From assembly GCA_002189035.1 (NCBI GenBank), contig CM007990.1:1488001-1552000 (forward strand): a stretch of 64,000 nucleotides of DNA, given 5' to 3'. A program made the translations under genes and the position numbers. Numbering within the stretch: the stretch's first letter is position 1; each line of letters begins with the position of its first letter. This DNA comes from Utricularia gibba (Eukaryota > Streptophyta > Magnoliopsida > Lamiales > Lentibulariaceae). Of this stretch, positions 22,404 to 33,890 are shown piece by piece. The notes beneath the pieces were generated by a model that was not told the DNA's origin, made no database searches, and was given only the letters and a program-made list of their open reading frames with translations.

Positions 22404-24241
22404 TCATTCCGGCCTGCAGCATAGAAGAAACTGACTAGTTACCTCTATTACAGGTTAAAGAAATCATGTAGATGCAACTGAAATAGACGCAAATATACTT
22501 AGAGAGAACTTTGGGTTATCAGGCGCACGGCCAAGCTTCAAAAACCCATCAAACTCCATTTTTTTTTCCTCAACCCAACAAACAAAAACATCACTTGCTT
22601 GTTGAATCTACTCCTATTTTTCTAGACATTTTTCACACCGATGCAGAGAGTTGGAAAACACTGGAAAGGATACACCGTAATAATAAGCTGCAAAGCTCTA
22701 TAGCTTAATACCGTTTTTCCCAATTAATTCTATTTCTTATATTTCAGAAATAAGCATTCAACAGGAGCCGCACAAAAAATCGCATTATCGCTTATTCAAT
22801 TATAAAGGAGATGGAGATGCGTACCACTGAATGATGGAGCCAAATAGAAAATGCTGCATGATTGGAACCTTGTCCAAAACTTCTACTTTATACATCTTTA
22901 GAAGTCCACTATTCACCTTATTCCAGTTTGGAACTCCACTGATGTCATCCAACATTGGCGAATGCTCAGCAAATAATCCCTTCTTTACCTTCTTTACAAA
23001 TGTAATGCAGGAGAGATACATATACTCTTTGGAGAAGTTTTCCAAAATATCATCATTGTGAATGGATTTCGGCTTCATATACTTGTGTCCAATCAGTTGT
23101 GAGGACCCAAAAATATATGGTAAAAAATGATAATCGTCAAGTCCCCAAACACCATGCGATCCTGCTGGCTCTAGACAATACGTCAGTTGCAATTTTCTCA
23201 TCAGGTCCAAATATTTGACAAAAACCCTCAACACAAGAGCTGGAAAATCTTCTTCTCTTACAACGCCCAATCTTGCAAGGCAATACAACCAGGCAGCGAA
23301 GTTCGTTTCATGGCCAGTGCCTATTAAACAGCAGACACTTCAAATCATATGACTAGCTGACTAAAACATGCTCACAGTTTCACTTTCTACAACTCCACAG
23401 GGGACCAAATTTGCACATAAATATACAGCACATTTCCGTAACATTTGACAAAATTCTATAACTGAGGCTTTTTCCAAGCAAGGAATACAACCATTTTCCA
23501 TCAAATCGCAGTGAGGATGTTGCAGAAACAGGCCTCAGATAGAAAAAGATACAAATATCAACTTGGCTATAGAAACTCATCTTTCTTACCATAATCGATG
23601 CGAGTAGCATTGCCAAAGCTGTCAGTGAGATAAGGAACAAGTTCCGCGGCGCCTTCCCGGAGATCAGGCTCCAGAAGCATGAGAATAAACGACACAGCCT
23701 CGCCGTTCAAACGTTCTTGCCATTCACGAAAAGCCACGTTGCCGTACCTCGCAGTCTGCGGCGCCGGCGGGATCTCGTCCACGTAATCCGTAAGCTTCTG
23801 GAGAATGGATAGCAATACTTCAACGACGGGCGACACATAGCAGGAATCGGAGATCTTGCACGATTTGACAGACTCGGAAAGAGAGACAACAAAGCCAAGA
23901 AAATTGCGGCTACATGGGGAGGAGTGGAACCGCGCTAAGTCATCGACAGATCGAATTTTCTTCGATGGAGCGGAGAATTGATGAGGCAAAGTTATAGGAT
24001 CCACCTTCTCCGCATGCGGCACCGGTGTGCGCATGATCACCTCCTTATTGTTCGCTGGTGGATTTGTAAGGTTAATGGCGGGGTAGCGAATTGGGATATA
24101 CGAAGGGTTCGCAGACGGCGGCGGCGTCGGAAAAGACGTCGGCCCGCCGCAATTCGCACAAGAGGAAGCTTGGGATCGGGGATGGCACGGCGGCGGTGCT
24201 TCTTCACGGAGGCTATCAAAGTTTTCCGATGGAGGTTCCAT
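22404..24241 (-). CDS. PTPA: Serine/threonine protein phosphatase 2A activator (PTPA)
   Basis: Exons 23590-24241, 22825-23320 and a tiny 22404-22413 terminal coding exon give 385 residues ending QWPE. The first ~110 residues are Pro-rich and variable. The PTPA fold starts at [15 protein letters not shown] and includes [56 protein letters not shown], the [14 protein letters not shown] active-site loop and [17 protein letters not shown] is a peptidyl-prolyl isomerase that helps load catalytic metals into PP2A, in cytosol and nucleus. The last exon contributes only part of one codon, two residues and the stop; the splice GTACGC donor and CTGCAG acceptor support it. Without that splice the reading would end [12 protein letters not shown], unlike the family. 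Confidence 0.93.
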
Positions 24242-25603
24242 TTTTCTCGGTGTCTAGTCGAAGTGCACCTTGCAATTGCTTTAAAAGAACGAAGAGAATG
24301 TTTAGGTTTTCCAAGGCTAGTTTCGGTATGGCAAAAAATACCATTGACTTTCGTAATTGGAAATCCCTCATCTTCCACATTCAAAAGAGTAATAATCACA
24401 CTCGTTATGCCATTTAGACCATTCAAAGGACAAAAGGGCCATCTTTTACATAGTCCTCATGCTGTAATGAAGACCCTGGATGGTGTGGCCATGAATACAG
24501 AACACAGGGAACCATCCAAACAGCGAGTTCCCAGGGGGCTAAACCGAGAATCTGTCGGCCGGTCAAACTGTAAATCAGTACAACCAGACTGATCGAATAA
24601 ACATCAAGTAAAACAAGAGTGTTCCAAAACAAGTTGCTATAATAATATCACTCTTCCGCGACTTGGGTACATGCTAACCATGGATGTTATCACGAAATAA
24701 TCAGCAATAAGCAATCTCAAAAACTGGGAATCAGACACACAGAACCCAACAGAGCCACTCAATCCTCAATGCGGGATCATGTATGCAACTGGCTTTGACA
24801 CACTCATTTTATATCAGGACCAATCACACAAGCGATATACAAGTAATTACACAGGGTTCAAAAACCAGAGAAGACAAATATATCCATCCATAGTAGTTTA
24901 GTTACCAAAGATTGGAAAACTGGAAAAGTGAATTGATGGACCCGGTCCCAAGTTTCCAATGGGTCAAGATTCCTCTCCTCACGCATGTATCATTTACCTT
25001 ACCCCAAACGGACACCAATCTCTCGTATCTTTGGAGTTTCCACAGCCTCAGCTGCTGACACTCGGACATCCCTAAGAGATAAGAAAAGAAGCGGAGGATT
25101 GGATCATGGCAAGAAATGAGAATAAATAAACAGAATATGTAATTGCATCATGCCGTCGTGCTTAACATTAATATTAAAACATAAAAGACATTGCGCAGGT
25201 GATTTGCCTTCAACCAGTGTCCAACCTCACGAATATATTCATCTCATAGCACAACCAGTGAGTGAAAAAAAAAAAACAATGTTCTCAGTGAAGAACTCTA
25301 AAAACTATGGGAATCATCAGACACTGGTCACTAGAATGAGCCAATCAGTTCATAAAAAACGTTCCATAGTAGCTTTCTCATTAAAACTAAACGATATGAA
25401 TTAAAAATATCCTGGACGATACATCGAGTAATTGCGAGTTAGAGTACACCACAACAAACATAAATAGCTACGTTGCAATATGTTCAATTATACTTTTGTT
25501 CTGCATTACTATGATTCACAGTCATTGAGAATGAAAAGACATATCCTAATCTGCACAAATGTCCAAAGGATAAAAAGGAGAAAATTTAATTACCAGAAGA
25601 TAC
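24242..25603. other. PTPA promoter and RING gene 3' region
   Basis: 24242-24450 is probably PTPA 5' UTR and promoter. A likely 3' UTR intron of the RING gene runs from a donor at 25593/25592 (TCTG|GTAATT) to an acceptor at 25073/25072 (CTCTTAG|GG), placing a non-coding 3' exon below 25071. No independent gene was recognised. Confidence 0.45.
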
Positions 25604-26560
25604 TTAATTCTGCTCTCGATTACTCTGCCCTGTTCCCTCATTACCAGAATCTGGTCCTGATCCTGAGGCAAAGCCTCCAAACATCCAAGGTAATGTTATA
25701 GTAAACCTCCGTTGGACTACTCTTTGCCTGTCCGGACGTCCAGAAGTAGAATTATCACCATAACTGGAACTGTCATTCACTACGGAAAGCCCACCTCTGC
25801 TGGATTCCCCCTTGTTCTCATAATCTGGATCATCAGTGGGAAGTTCGTATCGGCACACGGGACAAGAATTATGCATTTCAAGCCATGGAATAATGCAATC
25901 ATCGTGGTAAACATGCTTGCAAGGCATCTGCTTTACAATTGTTCCAAACTCGAAGTCATCCTTACACACAGCGCATTGCGCCAGCTCTGATTTCAGCGAT
26001 GCCTCATCAACCTTAACATTAGGAAGTGCCTCAACAGCGCGTTTCGAAGCAGGTGGGGTGCCGTAACGGTTCGGGTCATTCTCAGCCAACTGCTGGATCA
26101 ACTGCTCGAACCCAGGCCCAACAAAATAGTCCCCAATATTTCCCGGAAAAGGAGACCCCGAAGCCGACGAGCCATCATCAAATACGAATTGATAATCAAC
26201 GCCGCTTGCACGGCGACTAGCCAGAAGATTCACCAAATAGGAAACCGGGTCAAAATCCCCTTGCCCAAGGTGAGGATCTCCAGCAGGAATTGATCGAGCT
26301 TCAACCATTGGATTCCCATGGGGAAGCAAAAACTGGGAAAGGAACAGTGAGATCGGGTCGGTGAAAAAGGGATCGGGTATTGCGGATGCAAGGTTAGGGT
26401 TAGGGTTTTCGTTTTGGAACTCCTCGACGAATCCGGAGTTGCAAGTAGGACAGAGAATATCGCCACCGGGAGAAGGGGCAATAGTCACCGTGCGCTCGCA
26501 TTGATGGCAAAAGTACATCTGCGGAGAGCCGTCCTCCACCCTCACTCCGCTAGAAGCCAT
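25604..26560 (-). CDS. RING-H2 E3 ubiquitin ligase with N-terminal zinc ribbon
   Basis: A single coding exon of 318 residues. An N-terminal zinc ribbon (C18, C21, C37, C40) reads YFCHQCERTVTIAPS. A variable linker contains FEQLIQQLAENDPNRYGTPP, conserved in this group just before the RING. The RING-H2 domain is complete: C196, C199, C214, H216, H219, C222, C233, C236 (CX2CX14CXHX2HX2CX10CX2C), with the E2-contacting tryptophan W226. The C-terminus is Ser/Gly-rich with a hydrophobic ITLPWMFGGFASG segment. The architecture matches plant RING1/RDUF/CIP8-type ligases, which ubiquitinate regulators in stress, ABA or light signalling; the substrate is unknown. A 3' UTR intron is likely. Confidence 0.93.
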   Translation of the reverse strand: MASSGVRVEDGSPQMYFCHQCERTVTIAPSPGGDILCPTCNSGFVEEFQNENPNPNLASAIPDPFFTDPISLFLSQFLLPHGNPMVEARSIPAGDPHLGQGDFDPVSYLVNLLASRRASGVDYQFVFDDGSSASGSPFPGNIGDYFVGPGFEQLIQQLAENDPNRYGTPPASKRAVEALPNVKVDEASLKSELAQCAVCKDDFEFGTIVKQMPCKHVYHDDCIIPWLEMHNSCPVCRYELPTDDPDYENKGESSRGGLSVVNDSSSYGDNSTSGRPDRQRVVQRRFTITLPWMFGGFASGSGPDSGNEGTGQSNREQN

Positions 26561-27107
26561 CGTTCAAAGAGAACGAAACTTTTAACTGTGAATAACGCAA
26601 ACCCTTTTGAGACATATTTCCTCGTTTTAGCGAATTGCCACCTCGGGGCCTTAATTGTAAATACTTTAGTTTTCACAAATTCGATTTTAACCCCAAACTT
26701 ATTGTTGTTTTATGCATTTTGTTCAATTATATTTTTATATTCATCCTCTTCCAATACTAAATATTGGGTGTAGTTTGGGGGTGTTATTACTACATCTTAC
26801 ATTAAGTATAAAGAGTTTAATATTTAAATTTTAAAATTGTTAGACATTTTAAATTATTTTTTTATAAACCGTTTATCTTCAAATTTATGAAATTGTATAT
26901 TTAATCCTTTATATTATTAAAACTAATCGATTTTAACTCTTACATCATTATAATAATATATCATATGATACACAATATAACTATAATATCATTTTGAATC
27001 AAATGAAACATAAATATGATATAATTATTATCGTTTTGAATTATATGAGATATAAATATAATATAATTCTAATTATGATATCATTTGATTCGTTGAATTT
27101 TAGATGC
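26561..27107. other. RING gene promoter and AT-rich retrotransposon target site
   Basis: About 100 bp of promoter, then AT-rich DNA with short internal repeats (TATGATATAATTA-like words at 26990-27090) into which the retrotransposon inserted. Confidence 0.5.
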
Positions 27108-27112
27108 AAATA
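27108..27112. repeat. Target site duplication AAATA (left)
   Basis: Matches AAATA at 33550-33554 directly after the 3' LTR. Confidence 0.85.
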
Positions 27113-27679
27113 TGATGAGATCATGGATGTTATAGATTATCCCAATGAAGATAAAAGACACAAGATCAATAATCCTCCATTGATTTTAGTTGGGCCAATC
27201 ACTAGATCAAGAGCAATAAGGAATCAAGAAGTGCTTAAAAGCTTATGGGCCAATCAACCAAGCTATGAGGTGTTGGCATGTAATTCAACATTCTCAAAGT
27301 GCATCAACTTGATTAGAGAAGGCCTATTACTACCAAATACATTATTATTACTACTTTTCCTCTAATAAGGCCCAATCCTTCATCTATTTAAGAAGGTCTT
27401 ACTCATGTTTTGGACAACTTTGATTGTAATTACTTTTGAGAGCTATTCTCCTTCCTTGAGTTCTTATTGAACTTAGACTTATCAAGCCTTGCTTGTGGTA
27501 CCTAGTGTGTAGTTTATCACTCCCAATTCTTTCCTTGATTCTGTGAGTGTGGTACCATTTCATAGTTTGGGTTGTAAGAATCTTTCAATCCTTGAGGGCC
27601 AACTTCTTTTTCTTGAGGGATTGCTTCTTTCAACCAAGATCTGGTTTGCCAATCACTTATTGATTGGAGGGTCGTATCA
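27113..27679 (+). repeat. 5' LTR (567 bp)
   Basis: Starts TGATGAGATCATGG and ends GTATCA (TG...CA). A TATTTAAG box near 27382 is the likely promoter. The first ~200 bp encodes the same GPITRSRA peptide as the 3' LTR, a relic of the pol overlap. Confidence 0.93.
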
Positions 27680-27681
27680 GG

Positions 27682-27695
27682 TGGTATCAGAGCCA
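27682..27695 (+). other. Primer-binding site, initiator-Met tRNA
   Basis: TGGTATCAGAGCCA lies 2 bp after the 5' LTR and is the standard complement of the plant tRNA-iMet 3' end. Confidence 0.93.
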
Positions 27696-28382
27696 ATCTT
27701 TCTCTTTTTCATCTCCTATTTATCTTGTTTTGGTTTCGTTCTCAGAAAAAAAAAACCAGAAACTAGTCCAGATCTATCTTGATTTGGTTATCTTGTCTTT
27801 TACTCATCTCTTCTTCTGAAATGAAGAACCAAGGGGGGTTTCTTATCTTTGTTTCTTCCATCCGTTTCTTCTGGATTGCTGCAAAAAGAAAAAAAAAACG
27901 TGTTGAAGGGAGAAAGAAGGTTAGCAGCTGAATTTTCAACTTTTCACACACAAGAAAAGTCAAAAAAAGAAGTTAGTCATTTGAATCCATTGAATCTTCT
28001 TTTTACCAAACAAAAGAAAAGTCAATATTGTACAACTTTGTCTATTGTCCTACTTCTATTCTATTTTAACTCTTTTCAATTGTCTACCTACCTCTTTTGG
28101 TGTTAATCACAAAAAGTTACACTCTATCTTTCCATTCCTACTCTTACTTAACCATTATTACTATTACCATCACCAATTCTTATATTCCTCATTTTCTTTA
28201 TCCCACTCATTACCCTAGCCACTCTTATCTCTTTGAACCACACTTAGATTGATCATTTAAGGTTTACTAAGTCTTAAAGTTCAAGAGGACTTGAGGTTTG
28301 GAAATTCTCTCTTCTTTTCCTTCTATCTTTCTGTTGTTATTATCTTTCCTTCTTTTTGTCTACACTTTTCTCTTGTAGTAGG

Positions 28383-29570
28383 ATGTCGAGCTCTAATAGC
28401 CCTGCAGAAGAATCAAATGTTATGGATGTTCGTTTTGTACTTAATGCAATGCAAAGTGAGTTCAGAAGATTGCAAAGATGCATGGAACAAATCCACATCA
28501 AACTAGAGGACCATGATGAATCTCTCAAGAACATCAAAAAGCAAGAAGAGGACAATATCTCCCATGGAAGAACAAGAGTTCCAACACACCTTAACAAAAG
28601 GAATTCTCAACAAGAAAAAGATTCGGAATCTGAGGCTGAAGAGGCAAAGCATGGTGAACAAAGGAGAAACAATAACATCCCTGATGAGTATGATTCATCA
28701 TGTGGTGATGATATAGAACGAAGATCTCAAAGAAATTGGAGGTCAAATCGTGGTGTGAGATATGATGAAAGACCCAGGGGTAGACACACACGTGAATACA
28801 ATGAATTTGATAACATCAAGATGAAAATCCCTTCTTTTCAAGGGAAAAACGATCCAAATGCCTACTTGGAATGAGAGACTCGTGTGGAGCATGTGTTTGA
28901 TTGTCACAACTATTTTGAAGTCAAGAAGATCAAGCTTGCTGTTGTTGAGTTTACAGATTATGCCATAACTTTGTGGGATAAAGTAGTACTCAACAGAAGA
29001 CGAAATGATGAAGAACCAATTCGCACTTGGGCTGAAATGAAGAGGATCATGAGAAAAAAATTCATTCCCAACCACTACCAAAGAGATCAACACCAAAACT
29101 TGCAGAAGCTCACCCAAGGGAGCAAAACCGTGGAAGAATATTGGTAAGAAATGGAGGTGTTAATGATTCGAGCCAATATAATAGAGGATATGGAAGCTAC
29201 AATGGCAAGATTCCTCTATGGTTTAAACAAGGAAATCTCTCAAGTGGTCGAGCTGCTACACTATGTGGAGATTGAAGACATGTTGCATGTTGCAATAAAG
29301 ATTGAGAAGCAACTAAAGTCTAAGGGACAACATAAAGACCATCCAAAACCTTCTACCTCGTGGAATGTTGTGGAAGTAAGGAGAAGAAACCAAATTATCC
29401 TTCATTTGGGAAATCAACCAAGTTTGGACCGATGAAAGAGGGCACTTCAGATACTCGAAACCAGGAAAGAGGATTTAAGTCTTCTGGACAAAAACGAAAT
29501 ATCAAGTGTTTCAAATGTTTTGGCCATGGTCATATTGCTTCAAAATGCCCAAACAAGAGAACCATGATTC
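28383..29570 (+). pseudogene. Retrotransposon gag, broken
   Basis: The region opens at ATG 28383, about 700 bp after the 5' LTR. It shows a coiled N-terminus, the capsid-like region (FQGKNDPNAYLE, RTWAEMKRIMRKKFIP, LTQGSKTVEEYW) and a CX2CX4HX4C zinc knuckle near 29507-29552. It is interrupted by a TGA at 28872, a TAA at 29145 and a frameshift near 29360-29400. It once packaged element RNA; it is not translatable as one protein now. Confidence 0.93.
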
Positions 29571-32500
29571 TAAGGGACTATAGAGATGTTGAATCTGAAG
29601 TTGAGTGTGAAAGTAGAAGTGAAGTACATGAGATAGATGATGGGGAACAACAACCTGTCATTGGTGAAAGTTTGGTAACAAGAAGGACTTTAGCCATGGA
29701 TGCTAAGCCAATGGAGGAGCAACGAGAAAACTTATTCCATACACGTTGCTTTGTGAATGGGAAAGTTTGTAGCCTAATAATCGATAGAGGCAGTTGTGCA
29801 AACGTTGCTAGTACTCTCATGGTGGATAAACTCCATCTTCCTACTCTTAAACATCCAAATTCCTATAGGCTTCAATGGTTGAACGAAGGGAGTGAAGTAA
29901 AGATCACTAAACAAGTTCTTGTTGCTTTCCAAATTAGAAAGTATCAGGATGAGGTTCTTTGTGATGTTGTGTCCATGCATGCTGGACACATACTCTTGGG
30001 AAGGCCGTGACAATACGATAGGAAGGTGATCCATGATGGCTATACAAACAAGTATTCCTTTTCTGTGAAAGGAAAACCAATCACATTGGTGCCTTTATCT
30101 CCAAAAGAGGCACACGAGGATCAAGTTAAGATTGTTGCTGCTATCAAATCCTTTGGTGATTCGAGGGATGAGAGCTTGGGAGAGAAAACAAAGATATCAA
30201 GAGAAACGAAAAGAACATCTAAAAAAGAGAGTGAAAAGAAAGACGTGAATGAATGAGTTGTGAGGAAAAAAGAAGTGGAATGCCTTGTTGCAAGAATGAG
30301 TGATGTGAAAAGAGTGTTACATGTCAGAAATCTCTTTCTTTTGCTCTTGTGTAAAGAGCCTTTGTCAGACAACTCTAACCCACAAGAGGATCTTCCTACT
30401 TGCATTAAACTTGTTTTGCAGGAATTCAATGATGTTTTTCCTGAAGAATTGCCTGGATTACCACCATACTGAGGAATAGAACATCAAATTGATTTCGTTC
30501 CTGGTACTCAAATCCCAAACTGAGCTGCGTATAGAGCCAACCCTGAAGAAACCAAAGAAATCCAACGCCAAGTGGAAGAACTCATGGCTAAGGGGTTGGT
30601 GAGGGAGAGTGTTAGTCGATGCTCAGTTCCAGTGTTATTGGTGCCAAAACATGATGGAACATGGAGAATGTGCACTGATTGTAGAGCCATCAACCAAATA
30701 ACGGTTAAGTACAGTCATCCTATACCTAGGCTTGATGATATGTTAGATGAATTACATGGATCATGCATTTTCTCTAAAATTGATTTGCGTAGTGGATATC
30801 ATCAAATTAGGATGAGAAAGGGGGATGAATGGAAGGCTGCTTTCAAAACTAAGTTTGGTTTATATGAATGGTTAGTTATACCTTTTGGATTGACTAATGC
30901 ACCTAGTACTTTCATGAGATTGATGAATCATGTATTGCGTCCCTTTCTTGGGAGATTTGTTGTTGTTTACTTTGATGATATTCTTGATGAATCATTTACG
31001 TGAAGTGTTGGTTCTTTTGAGAAAAGAATGTTTGTATGCTAATATCAAAAAGTGCGCCTTTTGCACAAACAAAATCTCCTTTCTTGGCTATATTGTAAGT
31101 GATGCAGGTATTTTAGTAGATGAAGAAAATGTAAAAGCAATTAGAGAATGGTCAACTCCTACCACAATTGGAGAAGAACGTAGTTTCCATGGATTGGCTA
31201 GCTTCTACCGTCATTTTGTAAAGGATTTTAGCACAATTGCTGCACCATTGAACGAGGTTGTGAAGAAAAATGTGCAATTTTTCTGGGGAGAATCACAAGA
31301 ACATGCTTTCAAGACATCCTTTACTTGCATTACCTGAATTCTCTAACACGTTTGAAATTGAATGTGATGCTTCTGGAGTTGGAATAGGTGCTGTTCTCAT
31401 GCAAGGAGGTCGACCTATTGCCTATTTCAGTGAAAAATTGGGTGGAGCTACACTAAATTACCCAACTTATGATAAGGAGTTGTACTCATTGGTTAGAGCA
31501 CTTGAAACTTGGAAACATTATCTTTGGCACAAAGAGTTTGTTATCTATACAGATCATGAAAGTTTGAAGCATGCCAAGAGTCAAAAAAATCTCAATAGAA
31601 GACATGCAAAATGGGTGGAATTCATTGATATATTTCCTTATGTTATCAAATATAAGAAAGGTAAGGAGAACATTGTTGCAGATGCATTGTCACGAAGGTA
31701 CACACTTTTAGCTAATCTTGATGCTCAAATTCTTGGATTGTCAACGATAAAAGAATTTTACAGTTTTGATCATGATTTTAAAGATATTTATCTTTCATGT
31801 GAACATAAACTTCTTGAAAACTTCCATAGGCAAGATGATTTTCTTTTCAAAAAGAATAGATTATGTATTACTCAATGTTCAATTCGTGAGTTTTTAGTGA
31901 AAGAAGCTCATGGTGATGGTCTAATGGGGCATTTTGGGGTCACCAAGACGTTGGACATGCTTCAACAACACTTCTATTGGCCACACATGAGAAAAGATGT
32001 GGAAAGAATCTGTGGAAGATGTTTGGTGTGCAAAAAAGCCAAATCAAAATCAATTTCTCAAAGATTGTACACTCCTCTTCCTACTTCTATTTACCCTTGG
32101 ATTGACCTTTCTATGGATTTTGTTTTAGGATTACCAAGGACTCAAAAGGGAAAGGATTCAATATTTGTGGTCGTGGAGAGGTTCTCCAAAATGTCACATT
32201 TCATTCCTTGTCACAAGACTGATGATGCTTCGCATGTTGCCGATTTATTCTTCAGGGAGATTGTTAGGCTTCATGGTATGCCACTTACCATTGTAAGTGA
32301 TTGTGACATAAAGTTTCTTAGCCACTTTTGGCGTACACTTTGGAGTAAGTTGGGAACAAAGCTTCTTTTCTCTACCACTTGTCATCCCCAAACTGATGGA
32401 CAAACTGAGGTAAAAAACCGAACCCTAGCTACCCTACTTCGTGCCATCATCAAAAAGAACATTAGAACATGGGAAGATTGCTTACCTCATGTTGAGTTTG

Positions 32501-33186
32501 CATACAATAGAGCATTACATTCTTCTACTCATTGTTCTCCTTTTGAAATTGTGTATGGTTTTAATCCTCGTGCACCTATAGACTTGTTGCCCTTGCCATC
32601 TGATGAATTTCGTAGTTATGATGGTGCTAAAAGAGCAAATGCCATCAGAACACTACATGAGAAGGTTCGAAATCAATTGGAAGCCAAAAACATGGAGTAT
32701 GCAGCTAAAACAAATAAACATAGGAAAAAAGTTACTCTACAACCAAGAGATTGAGTTTGGGTACATTTTCGAAAGGAAAGATTTCCAAGCAAGAGGCATT
32801 CAAAGCTTTCACCCAGAGGAGATGAACATTTTCAAGTTATTAAGAAAATCAATGATAATGCTTATAAGATTGATCTTTAAGGTGAGTTTTCGGTGCACTC
32901 CACGTTCAATATTACTGACTTGGTTCCTTGTGATGTAGATGGTGATGATTCAAGGATGAATCTACTAAAAGAAGGGAGGGATGATAAGATCATGGATGCT
33001 ATAAATTATTCCAATGAAAATAAAGTACACAAGATCAATAATCCTCCATTGATTTCAGTTGGGCTAATCACTAGATCAAGAGCAATAATGAATCAAGAAG
33101 TGCTTAAGAACTTATGGGCCAATCAACCAAGTTATGAGGTGTTGGGCATGGAATTCAACATTCTCAAAGTGCATCAACTTGATTAG
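29571..33186 (+). pseudogene. Retrotransposon pol (protease, RT, RNase H, integrase), broken
   Basis: Protease motif LIIDRGS at about 29775 (a G-to-R change in the usual DGGS context). RT at 30572-31000 with [11 protein letters not shown] and YFDDIL. RNase H at about 31337-31720 ([19 protein letters not shown]). Integrase zinc finger at about 31910-32050 and core to 32750 (VSDCDIKF in place of the usual VSDRD). Stops occur at about 30008, 30254, 30470, 30521, 32752 and 32878, with frame breaks near 30985 and 31310. The last segment stays in the integrase frame and reads through the start of the 3' LTR to 33186. Confidence 0.92.
32967..32981 (+). other. Polypurine tract
   Basis: AAAAGAAGGGAGGGA abuts the 3' LTR, the plus-strand priming site. 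Confidence 0.88.
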
Positions 33187-33549
33187 AGAAGGCCCATTAC
33201 TACCAAATACATTGTTATTACTATTTTTCCTCTAATAAGGTTCAATCCTTCATCTATTTAAGAAGGCCTTACTCATGTTTTGGACAACTTTGATTGTAAT
33301 TACTTTTGAGAGCTATTCTCCTTCATTGAGTTCTTGTTGAACTTAAACCTATCAAGCCTTGCTTGTGGTGTATAGTGTGTAGTTTATCACTCCCAATTCT
33401 TTCCTTGATTCTGTGAGTGTGGTACCATTTCATAGTTTGGGTTGCAAGGATTTTTCAATCATTGAGAGCCAACTTCTTTTTCTTGAGGAATTGCTTCTTT
33501 CAATCAAGATCTGGTTTGCCAATCACTTGTTGATTGGAGTATCATATCA
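32982..33549 (+). repeat. 3' LTR (568 bp)
   Basis: Starts TGATAAGATC and ends CATATCA; aligns end to end with the 5' LTR. Confidence 0.93.
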
Positions 33550-33554
33550 AAATA
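33550..33554. repeat. Target site duplication AAATA (right)
   Basis: Identical to 27108-27112. Confidence 0.85.
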
Positions 33555-33890
33555 CAAAAAGTTTTAGTATAAAATTTTTTTGAATTTAAAATTAAATACA
33601 ATTCATAGCGTTATGAATAGATTCATTTTTAAAAAATTTTAAAAATCATTTAAATCTTCATTATAGGATTAAGATGATTTGAAATATATTTTTATATTTT
33701 TTAAATTTGAATATTAGATTATTTATATTAACTGAAACTTAACTTATTGTTATTACAATTTTTTACTAAATATTTTTATTCACTTCCAGATATTTTAAAG
33801 TTTTCTAAAAAAAAATAATCAGCTACTCAAGTCAGGGTTCCACACAACACCAAACCAGAAAACCAAAGCTGTCGCAACACTTGCATTATA
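33555..33890. other. AT-rich spacer and TSSC4 gene 3' UTR
   Basis: Mostly AT-rich DNA; the last ~70 bases are likely the TSSC4 3' UTR. No gene seen. Confidence 0.55.

Larger units (their letters stand above)
27113..33549 (+). mobile_element. Full-length Ty3/gypsy LTR retrotransposon, coding region decayed
   Basis: A 6.4-kb element with 5' LTR, tRNA-iMet primer site, gag, protease, RT, RNase H, integrase, polypurine tract and 3' LTR, in gypsy order (integrase last). The target duplication AAATA is intact on both sides (27108-27112 and 33550-33554). The two LTRs differ at roughly 39 of ~568 positions by my hand count (about 7%), so the insertion is fairly old. Several stops and frameshifts make it non-autonomous. 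The pol frame continues into the 3' LTR, as in the CRM clade of chromoviruses, and no chromodomain was seen; clade assignment is tentative. Confidence 0.95.

Noticed and set aside
27849-28106. 85-codon frame in the retrotransposon leader
   Set aside because: Lies between the primer site and gag, low complexity, no domain.
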